DNA of 64,000 bases, taken from NCBI RefSeq assembly GCF_013300825.1, contig NZ_JAAIMY010000001.1, positions 124,001-188,000 on the forward strand. The letters run 5' to 3'. The translations under genes were made by a program, and so were the position numbers. This document shows, in pieces, positions 15,698-24,595 of the stretch. A model generated the notes under the pieces. It was not told the DNA's origin. It worked only from the letters and a program-made list of their open reading frames with translations, and did not search any database. Position 1 is the stretch's first letter. The number at the start of each line of letters is the position of its first letter. Origin of the DNA: Blautia wexlerae (lineage in GTDB: Bacteria; Bacillota; Clostridia; Lachnospirales; Lachnospiraceae).

Positions 15698-18499
15698 ATG
15701 AGTAAGCCAAAGATATTAATCGTTGATGATTCACAATTAAACAGAGAAATCCTTTCCTGTATGCTGGAAGATAAATATGATATCTGTGAAGCTGAAAATG
15801 GAAAGCAGGCAGTTGAAATCCTTGAAAGATGCCATAAGGATTTTAAGCTGGTGCTCCTTGACCTGATCATGCCGGTAATGGATGGTTATCAGGTACTTGC
15901 TGTTATGAAGGAAAAGCAATGGCTGGATATGCTGCCTGTTATCTGTATTTCATCAGAGACTTCCGAAGATAGCATCCGTCGGGTTTATGGGCTGGGAGCA
16001 AGTGATTACTTCACACGTCCCTTTGATGCAATGACGGTCTTTCATCGTGTTGAGAGTACGATTGCGCTGCATGATAAGATGACGGGAGACCTGCAGGATG
16101 CGATGAAAATGTTATCATCTATTTTTCACCGGATACTCAAGATTAATCTCTCGACAGATAGTTATACAGTTATAAGAGAAAAAGACAGTACTGTTTCCAT
16201 GCTTCCAAGTCTTTCTGAAAGCCTTAAAATGATGGCTGATTATAAGTATATTTATGAAGAGGATCAGGAAGAATATTTGAAATTCTGCAGTATAGATAAT
16301 CTGAGAAGAGAACTTGCGAAAGGCAGAGAACGCATTTACCTGAACTACAGAACTCTGATAAAACAGGAGTACCGCTGGGTATGTATGGAAGTCATCAGAA
16401 GTGCAGAATATAAACCGGATGACCAGATTGCCATGATGTATATCCGGGATATCAATGATGAATATCTGAAACAGCTGGATAAGATCATACGTCATGCAAA
16501 AGATGCGTTTGCCTCAGTTACAGTAAATATTTCGGATGGAAGCTGTATTATGGCAAACAGCAGGATTGCTTCACTGGAGCTGAAAGATGTAAATGAACCA
16601 CTGGATTCTTATATTGAGCGGATCAGTCAGTCTATTCCGCAGAGAGAAGTGAGAACTCAGTACAGAAAGGTATTTTGTGTAGATAATCTGAGGGAGTGTC
16701 TGACACAGGGAAAAGATATGATCCAATGGGAATGTCCTGTGTATGCCGCAAAAGGAATCAGTCTGAGGATGATCAGAACCACAGTTGAGATGGTCCGGAA
16801 CGTTTCTTATGACAGGCTGGAAGCACTGATCTATTTTTCTGATATTACAGAAAACTATTTTTCAGAGCAGATTCCGCATATGCTGTACAGAAAGAATTTT
16901 GACAGAATAGAGATTATTGACGGGCAGAGAGACTGTGTGAGACTGGATCATCCGGGTATGTGTGCCATGGAGATGGTTCTGGCAGAAGAGATCAGTTATT
17001 CCGGTTATGTTACTGAAGTTATGAAGAAATTTGTTCCGGATGATGAGAAATCCGTATATGAAAAATGTGTGCGTCTTGATACCATTCGGAAAGAACTGCA
17101 GGAGAAAGATAGATATTCTTTCTCTGTTCATCAGTTTAATAAAAAAGGGGAGAAATGTTTAAAGAACTATACATTTTTTTACCTCAATAAATTTTTTGAC
17201 ATTATTGTAGCTACAGTTGAGGATATTACGGAGAAATTTGAACAGGATATTCTGACGGGCGGATATAACAGACAGGGTTTTATCCGTCATGTGGAACGGA
17301 TCCTGAAAGAAAGTGAAGACAGAACCGGATATGCGGTTGTATTTTTCGATATTAAGAATTTCAAGGCAGTCAATGAACTTTTTGGAACAGAAATCGGAGA
17401 TATGATGCTGCGCAAAGTGTACGAAGATGTCCGGAAATCAGAGCTGAAGCCTCTGGTATCGGCACGTGAGGACGCAGATCATTTTATCTGTCTGGTAGAA
17501 CGTAAGAATCTCGATCTGGATATGCTTGCCGGAATGTGTCAGAAGAAACTTACCCGGGGCGGAAAAACACTTCATTTGTCTGTCAAATGTGGGATTTTTA
17601 TGCTTGAAAAGAAAAAAATGTCTGTGAATGGAATGATTGACAGGGCAAAGATTGCCCAGAGATATATTACAGATGAGTTTGTCCAGTCATATAAGATTTA
17701 TGATTCTTCCATGAAGAATATATATATAGATAAAGCAACATTAGCAGGTGAACTGGAGGAAGGGATTGAGCAGGGACAGTTCAAAGTATATTTTCAGCCT
17801 GTTGTGGATGCAATGACCGGAAAGATTGCATCAGCAGAATCTCTGATCCGGTGGTTCTACCCGGAAAAGGGATTTATTTCGCCGGGTGTATTTATTCCTG
17901 CACTGGAGGAAAGCGGACATATTTCCGAACTGGATCTGTATGTGCTGGATTCGGTTAATGAATTTCAGAAGAAACGTTATCAGTCCGATAAGATCACAGT
18001 TCCGGTATCAACTAATCTGTCATGGATGGATTTCTATGATGAGACGATCATGAACTGGCTGGAGAAGAAATGTGCAGATGCTTCCATGCCGTCCGGTCTG
18101 TGCAGAATGGAGATTACAGAAACTTCCTATGCTGCCATTGAGGCAGACAGAAATGCAACTCTGGAGGCATTAAGAGAAGCAGGGATTCTGCTGCTCCTGG
18201 ATGATTTTGGAAGCGGATATTCTTCCTTTGGAATGCTCCAGAATTACAACTTTGATATTATGAAAATTGATATGAGTTTTGTGCGGCAGATAGAAACCAA
18301 TACCAAAACACGCAGTATTATCCGCTTCATCATTGAAATGGCACATACTATGGATATAAAGATTATAGCGGAAGGTGCTGAAACTAAAGAGCAGGTCGAG
18401 TTCTTAAGAGACAACGGCTGTGATTATATTCAGGGTTATTATTTTTACAAACCGATGCCGGAGGAAGAGTTTGTGAAACTGCTGGATGCCGGCAGATAA
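15698..18499 (+). CDS. Response regulator with sensor region, degenerate GGDEF and EAL domains (c-di-GMP phosphodiesterase)
   Basis: The start at 15698 (MSKPKILIVDDS) gives a 933-residue protein; the frame is open further upstream, but a purine-rich site precedes this ATG. Residues 1-120 are a receiver domain with Asp10, Asp11 and phospho-acceptor Asp55; the usual lysine before PF is an arginine (TRPF). Residues about 150-540 look like two or three PAS-type sensor domains. The GGDEF domain (about 545-690) has EDADHF in place of the catalytic motif, so cyclase activity is unlikely. The EAL domain (about 690-930) keeps its catalytic set: ESLIRW, the Asn in TNLSW, EITETSY, DDFGSGYSS, MKIDMSFV, AEGAET and QGYYF. 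It should hydrolyse c-di-GMP under control of phosphorylation. Confidence 0.92.
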   Translation: MSKPKILIVDDSQLNREILSCMLEDKYDICEAENGKQAVEILERCHKDFKLVLLDLIMPVMDGYQVLAVMKEKQWLDMLPVICISSETSEDSIRRVYGLGASDYFTRPFDAMTVFHRVESTIALHDKMTGDLQDAMKMLSSIFHRILKINLSTDSYTVIREKDSTVSMLPSLSESLKMMADYKYIYEEDQEEYLKFCSIDNLRRELAKGRERIYLNYRTLIKQEYRWVCMEVIRSAEYKPDDQIAMMYIRDINDEYLKQLDKIIRHAKDAFASVTVNISDGSCIMANSRIASLELKDVNEPLDSYIERISQSIPQREVRTQYRKVFCVDNLRECLTQGKDMIQWECPVYAAKGISLRMIRTTVEMVRNVSYDRLEALIYFSDITENYFSEQIPHMLYRKNFDRIEIIDGQRDCVRLDHPGMCAMEMVLAEEISYSGYVTEVMKKFVPDDEKSVYEKCVRLDTIRKELQEKDRYSFSVHQFNKKGEKCLKNYTFFYLNKFFDIIVATVEDITEKFEQDILTGGYNRQGFIRHVERILKESEDRTGYAVVFFDIKNFKAVNELFGTEIGDMMLRKVYEDVRKSELKPLVSAREDADHFICLVERKNLDLDMLAGMCQKKLTRGGKTLHLSVKCGIFMLEKKKMSVNGMIDRAKIAQRYITDEFVQSYKIYDSSMKNIYIDKATLAGELEEGIEQGQFKVYFQPVVDAMTGKIASAESLIRWFYPEKGFISPGVFIPALEESGHISELDLYVLDSVNEFQKKRYQSDKITVPVSTNLSWMDFYDETIMNWLEKKCADASMPSGLCRMEITETSYAAIEADRNATLEALREAGILLLLDDFGSGYSSFGMLQNYNFDIMKIDMSFVRQIETNTKTRSIIRFIIEMAHTMDIKIIAEGAETKEQVEFLRDNGCDYIQGYYFYKPMPEEEFVKLLDAGR

Positions 18500-18502
18500 C
18501 AG

Positions 18503-19256
18503 TTACATATAATAGTCTCGCACAAACTGTACAAACTGCTTTACATGGGGTTTCAGAATCCTGTTTTTGCTGTAGACTATATAGAAACTGCGCTTATGGG
18601 CAGCTTCCTCCAGCGGAAAGACAAGAATCTGCTTTGTCCTCAGCAGGTCATTGACAGAGCGTGATGAAAGAATAGAGATTCCCAGACCATTAACAATGGA
18701 CTTTTTGATGCTTTCCAGGTCATTCATGCGGGCGATCACATTCAGATTGCCTGTTGTGATGCCTGTGCGCTCCAGAAAAAGGTCCATTTCTTTTTTTGTG
18801 CCGGAGCCCTTTTCCCTGAGGATAATAGGATCTTTCAGGAAATCATGAAAAATAGCGGGTGTTTCTCTGTCCTTGAGTGCAAGATAGTGATCTGTTACAG
18901 GAGTTGCAATAACCAGCTCATCATGGCAGAAAGGAATAAATACGCAGCTCTCATCACGTGTATTCTGGCCTACCAGAGCCAGATCTATCATATGTTTGTG
19001 GGCACCTGTAAAATTCTCAAGCAGATTATTTCTGATCTCCAGTATACGGACTGCACTGTCATAAAGCTGGTAGCCTTTGGCTGTGATTGTTGTTTTTTTT
19101 TGTAGTACGGATGATCAGTTTCATATGCAGTTCATCTTCCAGAGAGCGTATATGTGCACTGATCGTGGGCTGTGTCAGGTAGAGGCGGCGGGCCGCCTCT
19201 GAAAAGTTGCCGTAATCCACGACAGCAACGAATGCTTCTAATTGTTTAAATTCCAT
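18503..19256 (-). pseudogene. LysR-family regulator, frameshifted and internally deleted (selenium-locus type)
   Basis: Read on the minus strand, the first 57 codons form a normal LysR helix-turn-helix (MEFKQLEAFVAVVDYGNF, then SEAARRLYLTQPTISAHI). A run of nine A residues (T at 19093-19101) then shifts the frame: with eight, translation would continue as TTITAKGYQLYDSAVRIL and join the downstream frame that ends at 18503. The restored protein would be about 250 residues against about 300 for the family, and the start of the effector domain seems missing between GAHKH and MIDLALVGQ. So there are two lesions. The effector domain part ends with VKQFVQFVRDYYM. Its place beside a cysteine desulfurase and a YedE stump suggests the LysR type tied to selenium metabolism. 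Confidence 0.82.
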
Positions 19257-19272
19257 TGTGAAAATCTCCTTT

Positions 19273-19315
19273 TATAGAAATCCTCTTTAATGCATTATTT
19301 AAGAGGATTTCTATA
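19273..19315. repeat. 43-bp palindrome, shortened form of the MITE at 50932-51092
   Basis: A perfect 15-bp inverted repeat (19273-19287 with 19301-19315) around a 13-base loop. The arms resemble the ends of the fold-back element at 50932-51092 (TATAGNAATCCTC and ATAATGCAT blocks). It overlaps the stop codon of the cysteine desulfurase gene, so it can also act as its transcript end. Confidence 0.7.
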
Positions 19316-20474
19316 GTAATGCAGATAATGCATCTAAAGTAATATCCAATTCCTGTTTTGTATTCTCAGGTCCGAAAGAAAACCGGAGAGTACCTTCCGG
19401 GTATGTTCCAAGGGTTTTATGTGCATTTGGTGCACAGTGAAGGCCGACTCTTGTCATAATTCCATAAGTACTGTCCAGCTTAAAGGCGGCCTGAGCCATG
19501 TCCATATGTAAGGTCTGGATGGATACAACTGCACAACGGTTTTCAGTATTTTTTTTACCGATAATACGCAGAAATTTTTCTTCAGGATCCAGATTCAGGA
19601 TACCATCCATAAAGTATTGTGTCAGCATTAATTCATGTTGGCGGATTTCTTCCATGGACTGTTTCTCCAGATCACAGAGTGCGGCATGCAGTCCCAGAAT
19701 CCCAGGTATATTGGGAGTTCCGGGCTCGAAACGATCCGGAAGAAATGCCGGTACTTCCTCAGAATGTGAGGCGCTTCCTGTCCCCCCGCTGATAAGAGGA
19801 TCAATCTGTGCTGCCAGCTCCTTGCGGATCAGAAAACCACCTGTTCCCTGTGGTCCTCTGAGTCCCTTATGACCTGTAAATGCCAGTGCGTCTATGTGAT
19901 ATTTCTCCATATCAATGTCAATGGTTCCTGCCGTCTGTGCAGTGTCCAGAATAAAAAGAAGTTTATGTTCCTTGCAGAAATTTCCGATTTCCTGTGCAGG
20001 CATGACAGTTCCGCATACATTGGAAGCATGAAGACAGACCACAAGCTTAGTCTCAGGACGAAGGAGTGCAGCTGCGCTATCAAGCAGAAGACTGCCGTCA
20101 GAAGCGCAAGGGATTCTGTCAAAAGAAATTCCATGTTTCTCCAGCTGTACAAGAGGACGCATCACTGCATTATGCTCCATGGCAGTTACAAGTACATGAT
20201 CGCCGGGGTTCAGAAGTCCTTTCAGAAGAACATTCAGACTTGCAGTGATATTTTCTGTAAAAATAACATTCTTACCCTTTCCGGAAGTAAAGTGAAAGAG
20301 CCTCAGAAGCTGTTCTCTTGTCTCGAAAATCTGCTCCTCCACAGAATAAGCTGCCCGGTATCCTCCCCGATTCACATTCACAGCAGAGCCTGACAGGTAA
20401 TCATAAACTGTCTGTGCCACAGATGGTGCTTTTGGAAAAGACGTACTGGCCTGATCCAGATAGATTTTATTCAT
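19311..20474 (-). CDS. Cysteine desulfurase, class V aminotransferase family
   Basis: The start at 20474 (MNKIYLDQASTSFPKAP) has GGGGGA upstream; the frame is open 11 codons further. The 387-residue PLP enzyme has the lysine motif LAFTGHKGLRGPQGTGGF and the mobile cysteine in RVGLHCAPNAHKTLGTYP, followed by GTLRFSFGPENT. The family takes sulfur or selenium from cysteine or selenocysteine. This subfamily is often encoded with yedE, yedF and selD, and both neighbours here fit such a setting but are broken. The enzyme itself looks intact, so it may still serve sulfur transfer. Its stop lies inside a palindrome. Confidence 0.88.
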   Translation of the reverse strand: MNKIYLDQASTSFPKAPSVAQTVYDYLSGSAVNVNRGGYRAAYSVEEQIFETREQLLRLFHFTSGKGKNVIFTENITASLNVLLKGLLNPGDHVLVTAMEHNAVMRPLVQLEKHGISFDRIPCASDGSLLLDSAAALLRPETKLVVCLHASNVCGTVMPAQEIGNFCKEHKLLFILDTAQTAGTIDIDMEKYHIDALAFTGHKGLRGPQGTGGFLIRKELAAQIDPLISGGTGSASHSEEVPAFLPDRFEPGTPNIPGILGLHAALCDLEKQSMEEIRQHELMLTQYFMDGILNLDPEEKFLRIIGKKNTENRCAVVSIQTLHMDMAQAAFKLDSTYGIMTRVGLHCAPNAHKTLGTYPEGTLRFSFGPENTKQELDITLDALSALL

Positions 20475-20620
20475 AGTAACAAATCCCCCGATTTTTATAT
20501 ATAGCAATTCGTGGATATCAAGTCAGGAAAAAATACTTTTTGACCCTAACATCATATCTTATCTGTAGTATAGTACAACTTATAAATGATTTCTATAAAT
20601 AACTATAAAATACGACTATA

Positions 20621-20884
20621 ATGAATCTGATCCTCGGTGCAGTTACAGGAACATCCTATTTCAATCCGGGATTTGCGGGACAGCCGATCCTTGCAGGCGA
20701 GGGAAATACAGACTCCGCTGTGACCGTTCTCGGTTTGATGGCAGGTGCTGCTTTTGCCCATAACTTCGGACTGGCATCTTCCGGTGAAGGTCCTACAGCA
20801 AATGGAAAGATCGCAGTTATTATTGGGATTGTGGTAGTTGCTGTAATTGCGGCAGTGAACTCCATGAGAAAAGAAGAATCCTGA
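20621..20884 (+). pseudogene. C-terminal stump of YedE-type selenium transporter
   Basis: The 87 codons encode what looks like the last quarter of a YedE/YeeE membrane protein: GFAGQPILAGEGNTDSAVTV, then LGLMAGAAFAHNFGLASS and GPTANGKIAVIIGIVVV, ending in a short charged tail. The whole family is around 350-400 residues, and no matching sequence lies upstream of the ATG. There is no good Shine-Dalgarno. In selenium-using clostridia yedE is next to yedF and a class V desulfurase. Here it is divergent from the desulfurase gene, and only this fragment remains. Family assignment is from recognition of the motif set. Confidence 0.75.
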
Positions 20885-20978
20885 TTGTTGGAATTTATCA
20901 TGCGGATGAAGAATAAAAGTACCATTAACTATACCATTTGCTTGTCTGCGAATTCGATTGCACAGGTATAAAAGCCTC

Positions 20979-21005
20979 AGCGTAGCCCGCTATGCTTGCG
21001 TTTTT
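20979..21005 (+). terminator. Probable terminator after the YedE stump
   Basis: Stem 20979-20986 with 20989-20996 (one G-T pair) followed by TGCG and five T residues. The loop is tight, so the inner pairs must open. Confidence 0.5.
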
Positions 21006-21128
21006 ATAATGATATAAGAACGGAAGTTTACTTAAAAACATATATATGGTATAAACATTTTATAGACAAGGATATCTTTAACACTATTGTATGAATCTAT
21101 AAAATATCGTAAAGCAGGAGGCGTTTAA

Positions 21129-22136
21129 ATGATCAGACTTCAGGATATTGCAGATATGGCAGGGGTGAGCCGGACTACGGTTTCCAATGTGATCAATGGA
21201 AATACTAAAAGAGTTTCCCAGGAAACTATAGATAAGATCACCCGCATTCTGAAAGAGCAGAACTATGTCCCCCATATGGGCTCTGTTATGCTTTCGGGAC
21301 ATGGCTCGCGGATCATCGGCGTAGTATTGGGATTTGCTGTGACTCATGGTATGCAGGCTCTGCAGGACTCCTTTGTGGGGGAGCTTGTGGGCACTATACA
21401 GACAGAGGCGGAAAGAAACGGCTATTTTGTCATGCTTATTGGTGGTGAGAAGATTGATAATGTAGTAGATATGGCATCCAGATGGAATGTGGAGGGATTA
21501 ATCATTCTGGGATATGATGAGAAAAGATACCATCAATTGTCACGGAAGCTGAACAAAAAAATGGTATTGATAGATGCTTATCCGGAGGGAGAGTACACTT
21601 TTCAGAATGTGGGCGTAGATGATTATTCCGGTGGTTATCAGGTTGGCGAATATCTATATTCCTGTGGCTATCGCAAGGCTTTATTTGTTGCAGAGACAGA
21701 CAGAGACAGTGATGCCAGGAGATGGATGGGATTTAAGCAGGCTATGGAGAAAAATGGTGAGTTCTGCAGTCGTTCCCGCCTGATTATTGTGCCTGGTGAG
21801 AAAACAGGACGTCTGAAAAAATATGAGGAGCTTTTGCCCCGGTTTCTGAGAGCAAGGGCACTGGCTTTTTCCTCTGATTATGATGCGATTGAAGCTATGA
21901 ACTATTTCTTTGACCAGGGAATCCGGATTCCTGATCAGATATCAATTGTAGGTTATGACGACAGCATTTTTGCAGAGTTTGTCAGGCCCAAGCTTACCAC
22001 TGTACATCAGGATATACATCAGAAGGGGGTTCTGGCATACCGGCGTCTGATAAAAATGATTGCCGGGGAATCTATGAAAGAATTGAATATCAAAAGCCCT
22101 GTGCGGCTGATCAAGAGAGATTCTGTGAAAGAGTAG
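21129..22136 (+). CDS. LacI-family transcriptional regulator
   Basis: A 335-residue regulator. Residues 1-55 are the LacI helix-turn-helix and hinge (IRLQDIADMAGVSRTTVSNV, then VSQETIDKI). The remainder is a periplasmic-binding-protein-like sugar sensor: IIGVVLGF, LIILGYDE, VGVDDYSGG and SIVGYDDSIFAEF are typical positions. AGGAGG precedes the start. It stands directly upstream of an alpha-glucoside-type importer and GH13 glucosidase in the same direction and most likely controls them in response to an imported or cytoplasmic sugar. Its own terminator separates the two units. Confidence 0.92.
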   Translation: MIRLQDIADMAGVSRTTVSNVINGNTKRVSQETIDKITRILKEQNYVPHMGSVMLSGHGSRIIGVVLGFAVTHGMQALQDSFVGELVGTIQTEAERNGYFVMLIGGEKIDNVVDMASRWNVEGLIILGYDEKRYHQLSRKLNKKMVLIDAYPEGEYTFQNVGVDDYSGGYQVGEYLYSCGYRKALFVAETDRDSDARRWMGFKQAMEKNGEFCSRSRLIIVPGEKTGRLKKYEELLPRFLRARALAFSSDYDAIEAMNYFFDQGIRIPDQISIVGYDDSIFAEFVRPKLTTVHQDIHQKGVLAYRRLIKMIAGESMKELNIKSPVRLIKRDSVKE

Positions 22137-22152
22137 CAGGGTCTCTTTTTTA
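22128..22152 (+). terminator. Terminator overlapping the LacI stop codon
   Basis: Stem AAAGAG (22128-22133) with CTCTTT (22143-22148), extended by a T run. The stop codon lies in the loop. Confidence 0.65.
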
Positions 22153-22227
22153 TGGTTTATTATTGGAGGTTTTGCACAAAATACAAATGGAAAATTTAGA
22201 GATATTTTAAATTTCACGAGAAACCTA

Positions 22228-22257
22228 TTGATTTCATATTGTTCCGTGGTATATAAT
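22228..22257 (+). promoter_or_regulatory. Promoter for the CUT1 sugar transporter operon
   Basis: TTGATT (22228-22233) and TATAAT (22252-22257), 18-base spacer. The 150-base leader holds a small hairpin (GGACA near 22283 with TGTCC). A LacI operator is expected here, but none is clear by eye. Confidence 0.6.
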
Positions 22258-22413
22258 AAGTACATCGAAGGAATCCGAAAGAGGGACAGACGTGTCCGGA
22301 CAGTCTTTCAAAACTTCTGATGCTGCGCAGCTTCTGATCTCACGGCAACAGTTCCGTATGCCTCTAATGGTGAGGAGGATGGAAAGTTGAAATTAAAACA
22401 TGGAGGAAATAAG

Positions 22414-23691
22414 ATGAATAAAAAAGTTATTAGCACATTGGTAATTGGTACTTTAATTGCAGGTACTCTGGCTGGATGCGGTGGTTCATCCGATGCAGGC
22501 TCTTCCGCAAAAAGCAGCTCAGGTAAAACAGAGCTGGAGCTTTTTTCCACAAAACCTGAGAACAAGGATACGATTCAGAAACTGGTAGACAAATATAATG
22601 AAAGCCATGATGATGTGACAGTAAAGGTTACTGCTCCACCGGATGCAGGAACAGTATTAAAGACCAGAATGGCAAAGAATGATATGCCTGATGTCATAGC
22701 AATAGGCGGCGATAACAACTACACTGAGGTTGAGAGTGCAGGTGTGCTGCTTGACCTGGGTGATCAGGATTATATCAAGGATGTACAGGAAGCCTATATT
22801 GACATGGTTTACGATGTAAATAAGGATAAAGAAAAGACTATATATGGTGTTCCATTTGCCACAAATGCTGCCGGTGTCATCTACAATACAGAGAAATTTG
22901 AAGAGCTTGGACTGGAAGTTCCGAAGACCTGGGATGAGTTTATAGATGTTCTGCAGAAAATCAAGGATGCAGGCGAGCAGCCATTACTGATGACTTACAA
23001 AGACGCATGGACATCACTTGCACCGTGGAACTCCATGGCAGCAGACCTTGCACCGGAGAACTTTGCAGATGACCGCAAAGCAGGCAAGACAACATTTGTG
23101 GGAACACATGAGGAGATTGCAGAGAAATATCTGACACTTCTTGATTATGCACAGGATGATTACATGGGACTTAGCTATGATGACGGAAACAAGAAATTTG
23201 CCAACGGTGACGCTGTAATGATCATCAACGGAAACTGGGCAATCAGCCAGTACCGTAATGCTAATCCGGATGTAAAAGTAAACATGTTTGCACTGCCGTC
23301 TTCCAATGATGAATCCCAGAACAAGGTTACCTCAGGTGTGGATGTGCTTCTGGGCGTAAGTAAGAACAGCTCTAATGTAGATGCAGCCAAAGATTTCGTT
23401 TCCTTTATGATGGAAAAAGAAAATATACAGACTTATATTGATGAGCAGTTCTCATTCTCAGCATTAAAGGGTGTAGAGCAGAGTGATGAAGCAGTATCAG
23501 GCGTACAGGAAGACATCAGCAATGGTAAAGTTGCTAACTTTGAAGACCATTACTATCCATCAGGACTGGATATGGCTGCACTGGTTGCTGAATTTAGTTT
23601 AAATCGTGCAAATGGAATGGATGATAAGGAAAACATCGATCAGTTCCTGAAAAAGTGTGATGAGAAATATGATGTTGCGAATGTAGATTAA
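22414..23691 (+). CDS. CUT1-type sugar ABC transporter substrate-binding lipoprotein
   Basis: The start at 22414 is preceded by GGAGG; an in-frame TTG lies nine codons earlier. The 425-residue protein has a lipoprotein signal with the lipobox LAGC at about residues 19-22, then a Ser/Gly-rich spacer. SBP family 1 features follow, such as LVDKYNESHDDVTVKVTAP, DVIAIGGD, PFATNAAGVIYNTE and ANGDAVMIINGNWAI. It binds an oligosaccharide outside the membrane and hands it to the two permeases encoded next. The GH13 enzyme in the operon suggests isomalto-oligosaccharides or similar alpha-glucosides. Confidence 0.92.
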   Translation: MNKKVISTLVIGTLIAGTLAGCGGSSDAGSSAKSSSGKTELELFSTKPENKDTIQKLVDKYNESHDDVTVKVTAPPDAGTVLKTRMAKNDMPDVIAIGGDNNYTEVESAGVLLDLGDQDYIKDVQEAYIDMVYDVNKDKEKTIYGVPFATNAAGVIYNTEKFEELGLEVPKTWDEFIDVLQKIKDAGEQPLLMTYKDAWTSLAPWNSMAADLAPENFADDRKAGKTTFVGTHEEIAEKYLTLLDYAQDDYMGLSYDDGNKKFANGDAVMIINGNWAISQYRNANPDVKVNMFALPSSNDESQNKVTSGVDVLLGVSKNSSNVDAAKDFVSFMMEKENIQTYIDEQFSFSALKGVEQSDEAVSGVQEDISNGKVANFEDHYYPSGLDMAALVAEFSLNRANGMDDKENIDQFLKKCDEKYDVANVD

Positions 23692-23707
23692 GTGAGGGGA
23701 TGAGCCT

Positions 23708-24595
23708 ATGAAGAAAGCAGTGAATCGTAAAAGACCTGCTGTCAACAAAATTTACTATATTTATGTTGGTATTCTTGCAGTATTATTTTTCATCTTCCAT
23801 ACAATTCCGTTCCTGAAAGGTGTGTTCTACAGCTTTACTGACTGGAGAGGATACGGAGAGTGGAATTTCGTAGGGCTGCGTAATTACCTGCATATGTTTG
23901 TAGATGCAGATACAGGAAATGCTTATATTTTTACTTTTAAATTTGCTGTGATCACCACGATCCTGGTTAATGTGATCAGCCTTGTGCTTGCATGCGCGTT
24001 AAATGCAAAGATTAAATTCAAAAATACGATTAAAGCGTTTTATTTCCTGCCGTATATGCTGGGAAGTCTGATTGTGGGATTTATTTTTAACTATATTTTT
24101 GCAAACCTGGTTCCGGAGCTTGGAAAAGCTCTGGGAATCAAGGCTCTCAGTGTGAATATTCTGGGTACCAACAATGCAATCTGGGGAATCATTGCAGTAT
24201 CTCTGTGGATCGGATGTGCATTTAATACACTGATCTATATTGCAGGACTCCAGTCTATTGATACAGATGTATATGAAGCTGCTGACCTGGACGGAGCTAC
24301 AGGCTTTAAACGTTTCAGCAAGATCACATTCCCTCTTCTGGCACCGTCCTTTACCATTAATATGGTACTCTCTGCCAAAGGCTACCTGATGGTTTACGAT
24401 CAGATCATGGCCATGACAGATGGTGGACCTGGAACCGCAACCACTTCCATTGCAGTCCTGATCTATAAGAGAGGATTCGGTGGAGGACAGTTCGCCTACC
24501 AGTCAGCCAATGCAGTTATGCTTTTCATCGTAGTTGTACTGATTTCTATATTCCAGCTGCGTATACTTGAGAAGAGAGAGGAGAAGTTAGGATGA
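23708..24595 (+). CDS. Sugar ABC transporter permease (MalF/MsmF type)
   Basis: A 295-residue permease of the CUT1 group with six helices. The first helix is around YIYVGILAVLFFIFHTIPF. The EAA loop EAADLDGATGFKRFSKITFP lies at about residues 195-215, and TDGGPGTATTSIAVLIYK is the usual MalF-type segment. It overlaps the next permease gene by four bases (ATGA). There is no ATPase gene in the operon; in Firmicutes such systems often use a shared MsmK-type ATPase encoded elsewhere. Confidence 0.93.
   Translation: MKKAVNRKRPAVNKIYYIYVGILAVLFFIFHTIPFLKGVFYSFTDWRGYGEWNFVGLRNYLHMFVDADTGNAYIFTFKFAVITTILVNVISLVLACALNAKIKFKNTIKAFYFLPYMLGSLIVGFIFNYIFANLVPELGKALGIKALSVNILGTNNAIWGIIAVSLWIGCAFNTLIYIAGLQSIDTDVYEAADLDGATGFKRFSKITFPLLAPSFTINMVLSAKGYLMVYDQIMAMTDGGPGTATTSIAVLIYKRGFGGGQFAYQSANAVMLFIVVVLISIFQLRILEKREEKLG

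Noticed and set aside
20621-20884. The 87-codon ORF as an independent small membrane protein
   Set aside because: Its sequence looks like the C-terminal end of YedE and it lacks a ribosome binding site, so it is better read as a gene stump.
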